16,521 nucleotides of DNA from Verrucomicrobia bacterium UBA1731 (GTDB taxonomy: Bacteria > Verrucomicrobiota > Kiritimatiellia > RFP12 > UBA1067), in NCBI GenBank assembly GCA_002317575.1, contig DCIH01000016.1, forward strand, positions 8,353-24,873, given 5' to 3'. Of this stretch, positions 1-7,496 are shown piece by piece. The notes beneath the pieces are model-generated. The model was given only the letters and a program-made list of their open reading frames with translations. It was not told the DNA's origin and did not search any database. Every line of letters starts with the position of its first letter. Within the stretch, counting starts at the first letter, position 1. The position numbers were made by a program, and so were the translations under genes.

Positions 1-956
1 GTCGTCTGGAAATGCGCCTTGCAGTTGTTCATGAGCCACTTCGGCCCGTTCTTCTTCACCATCTCTTCGGCGAACTGCCTCACGCGCGGATCGGAAGAAC
101 CTTTGAGCGCGTCCGCGATCGTGGTCGCCTCGGCGCCCGCCTTCGCGTCCGCGCCCTTGCGACCGGCCGCCGCGAACAGCGTCACCAAGTCGCGCAAAAA
201 CACTTCGCGCGCCACCACGGACGCAGCCGCTACGGCGATGTCGCTTTCGGCCTTGTGGTGCTGATCGACGACGATCTTCTTGCCGCGCTCCTTGAGCGCG
301 CGGCGCACCACCGTTTCCGTCGGCGCGAACTGGTCCACCACCACGCGCGGACACGTCGGCTGCTTTTCGAGCAGTTCCTCGATGCATGTGCCGTGCGCCC
401 AAGCGAGAAGACGATTGATGTTCTTGATTTTCGCGTACAGACGATTGTACGCCGCCGGACCGATTTTCACGCACGCATAGCGGTTCGGGCCCAACAGCGT
501 GCGGATCTGCGAGCCGACGGCGAGAATCTGCTTGTCGCTCATCTGCTTGCAGTCCTTGACGCCCATCTCGCGCATCTGCTTCGCGATGCCCTCGTCCACG
601 TAGCAGCACGCCACCACGAGCGGACCGAAATAGTCGCCTTTGCCCGACTCGTCGGAACCGCCGTGCGCCTTGTCGCGATCGGGATCGAGCACGGCCTCGT
701 AGCCGACGCCCACCGTGCCGAGCACGTTCGGCTCCAGAAAGAACTCCACGAAGTCGCGCGCCTTGCCGCCCTGAATGCAGCATTTGCGCTTGCCGTGCTT
801 TTCCTTTTGGTAGAGCGTGCAGTTGAACCCATCCCCTTCCACCGCCATCAGGGAATACGGCACGGTGCGCGGACGGTAGTTCCCCGTGGACAGCATCGCC
901 AGCAGCAGATTCTGCTGCGTGTCGTCCAGCTCGTAGGTGTAGGTCGTCGGTTCCAT
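1..956 (-). CDS. rnhC: Ribonuclease HIII, 3' end cut by the window edge
   Basis: Cleaves the RNA strand of RNA-DNA hybrids (R-loops, primers, misincorporated ribonucleotides) in the cytoplasm. I translated this frame from the ATG at 956; it stays open to the window edge (318 codons, near the usual family length of about 300). Residues 1-90 fit the TBP-like N-terminal domain that separates HIII from HII. The catalytic core begins at GSDESGKGDYFGP (residues 100-112; D102 and E103), continues with VVVDQF (D208) and AESDIAVAAASVVAR (D239), and nears its end with KWLMNNCKAHF. These acidic residues form the two-metal site in the family. It starts 19 bases after ilvN with a GCAAGGG-type ribosome site, so it is the last visible gene of the symporter-ilvB-ilvN unit. 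RNase HIII is scattered through bacteria (Firmicutes, Chlamydiae, relatives), which agrees with a PVC-type host. Confidence 0.93.
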   Translation of the reverse strand, partial: MEPTTYTYELDDTQQNLLLAMLSTGNYRPRTVPYSLMAVEGDGFNCTLYQKEKHGKRKCCIQGGKARDFVEFFLEPNVLGTVGVGYEAVLDPDRDKAHGGSDESGKGDYFGPLVVACCYVDEGIAKQMREMGVKDCKQMSDKQILAVGSQIRTLLGPNRYACVKIGPAAYNRLYAKIKNINRLLAWAHGTCIEELLEKQPTCPRVVVDQFAPTETVVRRALKERGKKIVVDQHHKAESDIAVAAASVVAREVFLRDLVTLFAAAGRKGADAKAGAEATTIADALKGSSDPRVRQFAEEMVKKNGPKWLMNNCKAHFQT

Positions 957-975
957 GGCGACGCCGCCCTTGCGA

Positions 976-1233
976 TCATCCACGCTTCGCGGCGTGGCGA
1001 ACCGTGACTTCGATCACGTTCACCTGGTTGCGCAACTGGAGCACGATCTGCTCGATCACGCGGTCCGTTCCAAGCACGTCGATTTTCATGCGCGAAACGG
1101 TGCCGTCTTCCGTGGGCCCCACGGAAAGCGTCTGGATGTTGTAGCCGCGGCCCGAAATGAGCCCCACGATGCGCGCCAGAACGCCCGGCTTGTTCTCGAC
1201 AAAACAATTCAACCTGTGCAGCGTTTCGTTCAT
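976..1233 (-). CDS. ilvN: Acetolactate synthase small (regulatory) subunit, short form
   Basis: Regulatory subunit that binds IlvB, raises its activity and gives valine feedback inhibition in branched-chain amino-acid synthesis. The 85-residue product is a single ACT domain: LNCFVENKPGVLARIVGLIS followed by GRGYNIQTLSVGPTEDG is the typical valine-binding fold start. Long-form IlvN proteins (about 160 residues) carry a second C-terminal domain that is absent here; the length resembles E. coli IlvN (96) and IlvM (87). The ATG at 1233 shares ATGA with the ilvB stop, indicating translational coupling. The stop is 19 bases before rnhC. No sign of truncation by frameshift was seen, so the short form is probably native. 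Confidence 0.93.
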   Translation of the reverse strand: MNETLHRLNCFVENKPGVLARIVGLISGRGYNIQTLSVGPTEDGTVSRMKIDVLGTDRVIEQIVLQLRNQVNVIEVTVRHAAKRG

Positions 1234-2966
1234 TGGAAGATCATCCCTTCCACCGGCGTGTCGCCCGGTTGCATCGGATACACGTTCGCGCGGGGCTCCA
1301 CGATCACCTCCACCAGTACGGGGCCATCGCTGCGGACCGCCTTCGCGAGCGTCGGTTCGAGTTTTGCGGGGTCTATGACGCGCAACGCCTTGGCGCCGTG
1401 CGCCTCGGCGAGCTTCACGAAGTCCGGCAAGTAATCGTATTTGAGATCCTGATCGAGACGCTCGTTCTTGCAACGGCCCTTCACCGTGAGGATCGAATCG
1501 GCGTAGTTCTTCTTGTAGAAGATTTCCTGCCACTGCCGCACCATGCCGAGGCAACCGTTGTTGATGATCACGAAGGTCGCCGGGATCTTGTGCTCCACAG
1601 CGACCACGAGTTCCTCGAACGTCATCTGCGCGCCGCCGTCGCCGCACACCGCCACCACCTTGTGGTCCGGCTTGCCGATGGCCGCGCCGATGGCCGCGGG
1701 AATGCCGAAACCCATCGTGCCCATGCCGCCGGACGAAAGGAAGTGACGCGCATGGTTGTGGCGGAAGAACTGGGCCGTCCACATCTGGTGCTGTCCCACG
1801 TCCGTCACCAGCAGCGCGTCGCCGCCCGTGACGCGGTCGATCGTCTCGATCACCTGCTGCGGCATGATCACGCCCGGATGCATCGGCTTCCACGCCATCG
1901 GATGCTCCTTGCGCCAGGCGTCGATCTGCGCGAGCCAGTCGGGATGCTCGTTTTTCCTGACGCGCGAGTTCACCGTGGTGAGCACGTCCTTCACGTCGGC
2001 CGTGATGCCCATCGTCACGCGCACGTTCTTGGAAAGCGACGCGGGGTCGCAATCGACATGCACGATCTTCGCATGCTTCGCGTACTTCGTGAGCTTGCCG
2101 GTGACGCGGTCGTTGAACCGCACGCCCAGTGCGAGGATGAAGTCCGCGCTGTCGATGGCGCGGTTCGCCGCCGCACTGCCGTGCATGCCCGCGAGTCCGA
2201 GCGCCAGCGGTTCCGTTTCGGGAAACGAACCGAGGCCCATCAGCGTCGTCGCCACGGGAATGCCCGCCTTGCGCGCGATCGCGGCGACGTCTTTCGTCGC
2301 GCCGGAGGCGATCACGCCGCCGCCCGCGTAGATCACGGGACGCTGCGCCTCGTTGATCATCTTCGCGAGACGCGTCATCTGCGCGCTCGTCGCCGTGCTC
2401 TCGGGATGGTACGCGCGCAGCGACACGCGCTCGGGGTACTGCGCCTTGGTGAGCTGCTTCTGGACGTTCTTCGGCACGTCGATCACCACGGGGCCGGGCT
2501 TGCCGTGCGTCGCGATGTAGAACGCCTCGGCGATCGTCTCGGGGATTTCGTCCGCGTTCTGCACGAGGAAATTGTGCTTGCACACCGCCCGCGTGATGCC
2601 GATCGTGTCGGCCTCCTGGAACGCGTCCGTGCCGATCTGCGAAATCGGCACCTGGCCCGTGATGCACACGAGCGGGACGCCGTCCATGTTCGCGGTGGCG
2701 AGGCCGGTGATCGTGTTCGTCGCGCCGGGGCCGCTCGTCACCACCACCACGCCTGGCTTGCCCGTCGCGCGGGCGTAGCCGTCCGCCATATGGACGCTGC
2801 CCTGTTCGTGACGCCCCAAGACAAACCGGAACGGCGCGTCGGGAAGTTTGTCGAAAATGTCCAGCACCGCGCCGCCGGGATAGCCGAAAAGGACCTCGGT
2901 GCCGGCCTTGGCGAGCGAATCGACGATTGCCTGGGCGCCGCACACGGGTTGTTCGAAATGCTTCAT
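1230..2966 (-). CDS. ilvB: Acetolactate synthase large (catalytic) subunit
   Basis: Thiamine-diphosphate enzyme that condenses two pyruvates to acetolactate, or pyruvate with 2-oxobutyrate, the first common step to valine, leucine and isoleucine. The product has 578 residues, normal for the family. Visible signatures: GYPGGAVLDIFD (28-39), the catalytic glutamate E54 in RHEQGSVHMADGYARA, SGPGATNTITGLA (78-90), and the ThDP/Mg motif CGDGGAQMTFEEL (441-453) ending in NNGCLGMVRQWQ (469-480). The frame is open upstream to 3008, but the ATG at 2966 matches the usual N-terminus and has a GAGG ribosome site that overlaps the symporter stop, 13 bases away. It shares ATGA with ilvN. Biosynthetic ALS is supported by the adjacent small subunit, rather than catabolic AlsS. 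Confidence 0.96.
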   Translation of the reverse strand: MKHFEQPVCGAQAIVDSLAKAGTEVLFGYPGGAVLDIFDKLPDAPFRFVLGRHEQGSVHMADGYARATGKPGVVVVTSGPGATNTITGLATANMDGVPLVCITGQVPISQIGTDAFQEADTIGITRAVCKHNFLVQNADEIPETIAEAFYIATHGKPGPVVIDVPKNVQKQLTKAQYPERVSLRAYHPESTATSAQMTRLAKMINEAQRPVIYAGGGVIASGATKDVAAIARKAGIPVATTLMGLGSFPETEPLALGLAGMHGSAAANRAIDSADFILALGVRFNDRVTGKLTKYAKHAKIVHVDCDPASLSKNVRVTMGITADVKDVLTTVNSRVRKNEHPDWLAQIDAWRKEHPMAWKPMHPGVIMPQQVIETIDRVTGGDALLVTDVGQHQMWTAQFFRHNHARHFLSSGGMGTMGFGIPAAIGAAIGKPDHKVVAVCGDGGAQMTFEELVVAVEHKIPATFVIINNGCLGMVRQWQEIFYKKNYADSILTVKGRCKNERLDQDLKYDYLPDFVKLAEAHGAKALRVIDPAKLEPTLAKAVRSDGPVLVEVIVEPRANVYPMQPGDTPVEGMIFQ

Positions 2967-2979
2967 GCTCGCGGAATCC

Positions 2980-4200
2980 TCACGCTTCGCCCGTCGTCTT
3001 GTCCACAATCGCGCAGATGCAGCAGTCGCTCCACACGTTCTCGGCCGTCTCGATCATGTCGATGATCGTGTAGATCGGCAGGATCACGCCCAACACGCCC
3101 AGCGGGCCGCCCACGCCCGCCATCAGCGAAAGCGTGAGGAAGTAGCAGCCCATCGGAACGCCCGCGTTGCCGATCGCGCAGAGCACGGAAATGCCACACC
3201 AGACGAACATCATGCCGAGCGAGGGCAGCATGCCGCCGCACTTCATCACGAAGAGCGACGTCACCAAGATGAACGCCGCGCAGCCGTTCATGTTGATCGT
3301 GCAGCAGAGCGGCAGGATGAAGCGCGCCACGGCGGGCTTCGCGCCCATGTTCTTCTCGGCCGTCGCGATCGTGACGGGCAGCGTCGCGGCGGAGGACTTC
3401 GTGAAGAGCGCCATCAGCAGCGCCGGCGTCATCTGCTTCATCACCTTGTAGCCGTTGATGCCGCGCAGGAAGCAGATGAGCGGCAGGATGATGAAGAACT
3501 GGATGAGGTTTCCGCCCAGAACGACCGCCACGTACTTGCCGATGGAACCGACGGCCATGCCGCCGAAGTCGCGCGCGAGCTGCTCCGCGAACGCGACGAT
3601 GCCCAGGGGCAGCGCCCAGATGAGACCGCGGATGATCGTGAACATCACCTTCTGGAGACCGGTCAGGCAGTTCAGGAGCGCCTGCGCGTGCTCGTCCTTG
3701 CCGAGGAACGCGAGCGAGGCGCCGAACGCCGCGGCGATGAACACGACGGGCAGGACGTTGCCTTCGAGGAACGGCTTGATCAGATTGCTCGGCAGGGAAT
3801 TGAGGACGTGGTCGTAGACCGTGAGCGGCTTGGCGCCGAGGTTCTTCACCATGCCGACTTCCGCGCCCTCCTTGATCGCCTCGAGGGAAAGCGCGTCCGG
3901 CGAGACGAGCAGGAAGAGGCCGAGCCCCACGAGCGCGGCGACGAAGGACGTCAGCACCGTGTAGGCGAACGTCTTGCGGAAGATGCGCCCGGACCCTTCC
4001 TTGCCGAGTCCGGCAAGCGCGGTGACGACCGCCAGCGCCACCGTCGGCACCGCGACGAACTTGAAACAGCTGGTGTAGGCGGACGCCAGGAAGTCCATGA
4101 ACCGGTCGACCTCCGTCCAACCGTTCCTGACGCTGACCGTTCCGACGACCGCGCCGACGACCAGCGCCGCCGTCCAGATGATTGCCTGCTTGAATTTCAT
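2980..4200 (-). CDS. Sodium-coupled amino-acid symporter (DAACS/SDF family), substrate uncertain
   Basis: Inner-membrane secondary transporter of the glutamate transporter fold, 406 residues with many hydrophobic segments. HP1 motif TKSSAATLPVT is at 267-277, the TM7 motif reads NMNGC at 303-307 (usually NMDGT), GNAGVPMG at 344-351 is the HP2 tip, and TM8 reads IIDMIETAENVWSD (379-392). Aligned by eye to GltPh, D381 equals D394, T385 equals T398, N388 equals N401 and D392 equals D405, but E384 replaces R397 and C307 replaces T314. Those two contact the side-chain carboxylate of aspartate, so an acidic substrate is doubtful; a neutral or basic amino acid is an inference. The start is the ATG at 4200 with AGGAG five bases upstream. 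It is first in the unit leading to ilvB, ilvN and rnhC. Confidence 0.9.
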   Translation of the reverse strand: MKFKQAIIWTAALVVGAVVGTVSVRNGWTEVDRFMDFLASAYTSCFKFVAVPTVALAVVTALAGLGKEGSGRIFRKTFAYTVLTSFVAALVGLGLFLLVSPDALSLEAIKEGAEVGMVKNLGAKPLTVYDHVLNSLPSNLIKPFLEGNVLPVVFIAAAFGASLAFLGKDEHAQALLNCLTGLQKVMFTIIRGLIWALPLGIVAFAEQLARDFGGMAVGSIGKYVAVVLGGNLIQFFIILPLICFLRGINGYKVMKQMTPALLMALFTKSSAATLPVTIATAEKNMGAKPAVARFILPLCCTINMNGCAAFILVTSLFVMKCGGMLPSLGMMFVWCGISVLCAIGNAGVPMGCYFLTLSLMAGVGGPLGVLGVILPIYTIIDMIETAENVWSDCCICAIVDKTTGEA

Positions 4201-4205
4201 GATTG

Positions 4206-4255
4206 CTCCTTTAGTGAAGAACGGGGATTATACCACGTCGGCGGGCCGCGGTGAA
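4206..4255 (-). promoter_or_regulatory. Promoter and ribosome site for the symporter-ilvBN-rnhC unit
   Basis: Read on the minus strand: a -35-like TTCACC at 4250-4255 (4 of 6), a 17-base spacer, a perfect -10 TATAAT at 4227-4232, then AGGAG at 4206-4210 five bases before the ATG at 4200. The whole set fits in the 63-base gap after the lipase stop, which suggests a new transcription start here. No convincing terminator hairpin is visible in the gap, so some read-through from the lipase is possible. Confidence 0.7.
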
Positions 4256-4263
4256 GGCGCGGG

Positions 4264-5754
4264 TCAGTCGCCGAAAAGTTCGTCCCAGTTGACGAACACG
4301 GACTCGGGTCCGTGGTCGCAGGCGGACTTCATCCATGAAATGTACGTCTGCGTGGCGTGCATGCACGAAAACTTCCAGCCCACGTCGAAGAAACCCGGCT
4401 GCCGCGAGAAATCGCGTCCGTCCGGCTGAAACGTGCCGTCGTCCTCGCGCAATCGTTTGGCGAAGCGCAGCTTGTGGTCCAACTTCTGGGGCTTCTGGTT
4501 GAGGATGTCGCTGTTCGTCAGCGTGTCATAGGAGGACACGAGCGTCCCGATGTCGCCGGCCAGCGACAAATCGCGCGCCTCGTCGTCGGCGCTGGCGAGC
4601 GCCTTCCACAGCACCATCTCGAGATACGAATGCGTGCACGTGGTGTTGCCCTCCTCGCGCATCTCGGGCTTCACCCAGTAATAGTGGTTTACGGTGGGGC
4701 AGATCTTGAGCGCCAGATCCGGGACCTTGGCGGTGATGTTCGTGCCCAGCAGCATGTGGTGGTAGTCGTAGCCGCAGATTTTCTTGAAGTGCTTCTTCAT
4801 GCCGCAGTAGCCCGGATGCGTCCAGGACCCCGTCAGCGGCAAGTAGTTGAAGCTCTTGAGCACCAGCGTGCGGCCGTAGCGCGCGCCATGCCACGCGGGA
4901 AACGGCAACAGCGGCACGATGTCCTCGGGACTGACGATGTTGAAGATGTTGTGGTACTTCGCGTCGTCCACTTCCAATGTCTTCTTGATGGTCACGTTCG
5001 GCGAAGCGAACGTGTACACGAAAACGTTCTCCGGTTTGACAGCGGCAAAAGGCGATTGCGCATCCGCGTCCGCCGCGTTGTCGAGACGGCTGCCGATCAG
5101 GTTCGCGACGGAACCGCCCCGACTGTGGCCCGTCACCAGGATTTTCGCCGTGGCGAGGTCGATCTTGTTCGATGCGACGTAGGCCGCCAGGGTTTCCATC
5201 ACGTCGTCGGCCGCTTTGGAAAAGCCCTCGTGGAACTGCGGCATCCTGGCCGTTTCGAGTTTGGGGTCTTTGCCCCATTCGTTCGCCATGTTGAGGTTGG
5301 AAATCCACTCGTCGCGGCCGAACGTGCCGCGCACGAGCACCATGACAATCGTGTAGTCGGCGCCGGGCAGCTCGCTCTGGCGGGACGCGATCGTGAATCC
5401 GACGCGGTCGCGGCCATACTTCGGATGCTTGTAGGAAAGGTCCTCGCCGTACACGCGCACCAGGCGTTCGGGCGGAAATCCGAGATCCATGAGCGAGCGG
5501 ACGTCGGTGTACAGACGGTACCCGTAGGTGGACGCCGCCAAACCGCTCATCGGTCCCGCGAGCTCCTGATGGTAGACGGTCGCGTTGTTCGTGACGTACG
5601 AATCGTCCCAATCGAACGTGGTGCGATTCACCACGTCGTAGTTCGCCATGAACGGAAACTCGAACACGCACGGCGAGCCCGGACGAGGCGCCGTCATGCA
5701 TCCCGTCAACGCCGTCGCCGCGAACGCCAGGCACCACAAAACCGATTTATTCAT
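4264..5754 (-). CDS. Class 3 lipase-like lipoprotein (alpha/beta hydrolase)
   Basis: Probable envelope-anchored esterase or lipase of the Lipase_3 (PF01764) type, 496 residues. The N-terminus has a charged start, a hydrophobic stretch and a lipobox LTGC with the lipidated C19, so export and lipid anchoring are expected. LVRGTFGRDEWISNLN (140-155) matches the oxyanion-hole region of the family, VTGHSRGGS (207-215) is the nucleophile elbow with S211, and SPEDIVP (275-281) offers the catalytic aspartate D278. The histidine is less clear; H375 in CTHSYLEM is my best candidate. Seven cysteines lie after the lipid cysteine, consistent with disulfides outside the cytoplasm. The ATG at 5754 follows GGGGG by six bases and lies 31 bases after the pseudouridine synthase gene, so it is probably the last gene of that unit. 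Substrate unknown. Confidence 0.85.
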   Translation of the reverse strand: MNKSVLWCLAFAATALTGCMTAPRPGSPCVFEFPFMANYDVVNRTTFDWDDSYVTNNATVYHQELAGPMSGLAASTYGYRLYTDVRSLMDLGFPPERLVRVYGEDLSYKHPKYGRDRVGFTIASRQSELPGADYTIVMVLVRGTFGRDEWISNLNMANEWGKDPKLETARMPQFHEGFSKAADDVMETLAAYVASNKIDLATAKILVTGHSRGGSVANLIGSRLDNAADADAQSPFAAVKPENVFVYTFASPNVTIKKTLEVDDAKYHNIFNIVSPEDIVPLLPFPAWHGARYGRTLVLKSFNYLPLTGSWTHPGYCGMKKHFKKICGYDYHHMLLGTNITAKVPDLALKICPTVNHYYWVKPEMREEGNTTCTHSYLEMVLWKALASADDEARDLSLAGDIGTLVSSYDTLTNSDILNQKPQKLDHKLRFAKRLREDDGTFQPDGRDFSRQPGFFDVGWKFSCMHATQTYISWMKSACDHGPESVFVNWDELFGD

Positions 5755-5785
5755 CCCATTCCCCCTTTTTTCACGAAAACCACCG

Positions 5786-6514
5786 TCACAAAAGCGACAG
5801 GTCCGCCGGCGTCAGATCGCGCCAGGCGCCTGGCGCGAGATCTTCCGGCAACCGCAGCGCGCCCACGGCGACGCGCTTGAGCGAGAGCACCACGAGGTGC
5901 GCCGCCGAACACGTGTAGCGGATCTGGCGCTTGCGCCCTTCGCGCAGCTTGAACAACAGCACGTGCACGTTGTTCTCCTGCGACTTCAGAACCTCAACCG
6001 GCACGGGACGCGTGACGTATCCGTCCGGCATCGTCACGGGACCGCGAAGAACCGCCAACTTTTCGTCCGTCCATTTTCCGGCCACGCGCACGACGTACGT
6101 CTTCTCGTGCTCGAAACGCGGATGCGTGAGCCGGTTCACCAGCGCGCCGTCGTTGGACATCAGCAAAAGCCCTTCGGAATCCTTGTCCAACCGGCCCACG
6201 GGCACCAACCGCTCCGGCGTCTTCACGAGGTCGGCGACCGTCTTTCCGCCGAACGGATCGCTCATCGCGGAAAGGACGCCCACCGGCTTGTACAGCATCA
6301 CCGTGCGCTTCCTTTCGGCGCCGGCGATCTCCCGCCCGTCGACTTTGACGCGGGCGTCCGCCGGAAAGCGCGCGCCCGGCTCCGTCACCACCAGACCGTC
6401 CACCGTGACGCGGCCGGACGCAATCAGCTCCGCCGCATGCCTTCGGGACGCCACGCCGGCGTGCGACAACACGTTCTGAAGCCGTTCTCCGGCCGTCTCG
6501 GCGGCTTCGCTCAT
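5786..6514 (-). CDS. Pseudouridine synthase, RsuA/RluB/E/F family
   Basis: Converts a specific uridine to pseudouridine in rRNA (or possibly tRNA). The product has 242 residues. Residues 9-45 (ERLQNVLSHAGVASRR onward) form an S4 RNA-binding domain; YKPVGVLSAMSDPFG (75-89) starts the catalytic domain; GRLDKDSEGLLLMSNDG (107-123) is the family signature with catalytic D110; and LREGRKRQIR (190-199) is the conserved late motif. Which of RsuA, RluB, RluE or RluF it corresponds to cannot be settled by eye. The ATG at 6514 shares ATGA with the def stop. The same reading frame is open far upstream to 7033, but that part lies across def and is not coding. Confidence 0.93.
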   Translation of the reverse strand: MSEAAETAGERLQNVLSHAGVASRRHAAELIASGRVTVDGLVVTEPGARFPADARVKVDGREIAGAERKRTVMLYKPVGVLSAMSDPFGGKTVADLVKTPERLVPVGRLDKDSEGLLLMSNDGALVNRLTHPRFEHEKTYVVRVAGKWTDEKLAVLRGPVTMPDGYVTRPVPVEVLKSQENNVHVLLFKLREGRKRQIRYTCSAAHLVVLSLKRVAVGALRLPEDLAPGAWRDLTPADLSLL

Positions 6515-7053
6515 CTCTTCTTCTTTTTCGCGTTCTTGGCCATCTTGGCGAGCACTTTTTCGCGCGTCTTGTCGTCCAGATGGTCCACGTACAGAACACC
6601 ATCGAGATGATCGTATTCGTGCTGCATGGCACGCGCCAGAAAGCCACGGGCCCGCGCAATCTGCGGAACGCCGGACGCGTCCACGTACTGGAGCGTCACT
6701 TCCGCGGCGCGCGTGACGTCCGCCCCGCAGTTCGGGACCGACAGGCAGCCCTCGCGGCCATCCTGCTCGCCGGACGTCGACAGGATCTGTGGATTGAAAC
6801 ACACCAGCGGCTGCTTGACGTTCGCGTTGAACGCGCGCGTCTCGTCGTCGTCCTCGCACGACTCCGGCACGTCGATGACGAAAAGCGCCTCCGTGCGCCC
6901 AACCTGCTCGGCGGCCAGGCCGACGCCCTTCGCCTTGTACATCGTCTCGAGCATGTCGCCGGCGAGCGCGCGGAGCTCGTCCGTGACGAATGGTACGGGA
7001 ACGGCCTTGGCCCTGAGTTTTTCGCTGCCCCACTTTTCGATGTCAAGAATCAT
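6511..7053 (-). CDS. def: Peptide deformylase
   Basis: Removes the formyl group from the N-terminal methionine of new proteins; a metal (Fe or Zn) hydrolase of the cytoplasm. All three signatures are present in the 180-residue product: GVGLAAEQVG (43-52; the usual form is GxGLAAxQ), EGCLSVP (101-107; the cysteine is a metal ligand) and QHEYDHLDG (144-152; HExxH with two metal-ligand histidines and the catalytic glutamate). The C-terminus is lysine-rich (ending KKKKR), as in many deformylases. The start ATG at 7053 has GGGAG shortly upstream, 14 bases after the dut stop, and the stop overlaps the pseudouridine synthase start by four bases. The frame is open upstream to 7152 but that stretch overlaps dut. 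Confidence 0.96.
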   Translation of the reverse strand: MILDIEKWGSEKLRAKAVPVPFVTDELRALAGDMLETMYKAKGVGLAAEQVGRTEALFVIDVPESCEDDDETRAFNANVKQPLVCFNPQILSTSGEQDGREGCLSVPNCGADVTRAAEVTLQYVDASGVPQIARARGFLARAMQHEYDHLDGVLYVDHLDDKTREKVLAKMAKNAKKKKR

Positions 7054-7067
7054 GTCCGTCTCCCGCG

Positions 7068-7496
7068 TCACGCGCCCGTGGAACCGAATCCGCCCGATCC
7101 GCGGTCCGTCTCGTCCGTCTCGTCCGTCTCGACGACGGCCGCCTGCACGCATGGTGCCACCACGATCTGGGCGATCTTGTCGCCTTTTGCGACATGGTAG
7201 GGTTCCTGGCCGAGATTGATCAAGACGACGCCCACTTCGCCACGGTATCCGGCGTCGATCGTGCCGGGCGCATTGAGAACGGTCACGCCATGCTTGAGCG
7301 CCAGGCCGGAGCGCGGACGCACCTGGGCCTCCGCGTCAGGCGGCAACGTCATCACAAGGCCCGTTTTCACAAGACGACGCTCGCCGGGGGCGAGCGTCAT
7401 CTCCTCAACGCTGCGCACGTCCATGCCCGCATCGCCGGGATGGGCGTACGCGGGCAGAACGGCGGACGAATCAATCTTCCGAAACTTCACCGTCAT
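7068..7496 (-). CDS. dut: dUTP diphosphatase (trimeric dUTPase)
   Basis: Hydrolyses dUTP to dUMP and pyrophosphate, keeping uracil out of DNA and feeding dTMP synthesis. The 142-residue product, normal for the family, has all five motifs in order: HPGDAGMDVRS (19-29), RPRSGLALKHG (60-70), GTIDAGYRGEVGV (78-90), KGDKIAQIV (104-112) and the P-loop-like tail RGSGGFGSTG (132-141). Between motifs 4 and 5 there is an unusual acidic run ETDETDETD (123-131) from a 9-base tandem repeat. The ATG at 7496 lies inside the end of the upstream chaperone gene (26-base overlap) and has GAGGAG upstream within that gene. The same frame is open to 7646, but that part overlaps the chaperone. Confidence 0.96.
   Translation of the reverse strand: MTVKFRKIDSSAVLPAYAHPGDAGMDVRSVEEMTLAPGERRLVKTGLVMTLPPDAEAQVRPRSGLALKHGVTVLNAPGTIDAGYRGEVGVVLINLGQEPYHVAKGDKIAQIVVAPCVQAAVVETDETDETDRGSGGFGSTGA
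7104..7130. repeat. Three perfect copies of a 9-base unit inside dut
   Basis: GTCCGTCTC is repeated three times head to tail at 7104-7112, 7113-7121 and 7122-7130. On the coding strand it gives an ETD-ETD-ETD run placed before the flexible motif 5 tail of dUTPase. Being a multiple of three, it can change in number by slippage without breaking the frame. Confidence 0.9.

Noticed and set aside
976..2943. A 655-codon minus frame that ends in IlvN, suggesting an ilvB-ilvN fusion
   Set aside because: The part upstream of 1233 is the wrong frame across ilvB; ilvB itself is intact in another frame with its own stop at 1230.
1233..3065. Long plus-strand open frame opposite ilvB (610 codons)
   Set aside because: It is antisense to a fully recognised enzyme; the product is His/Arg/Asp-rich with no family features, as expected for high-GC mirror frames.
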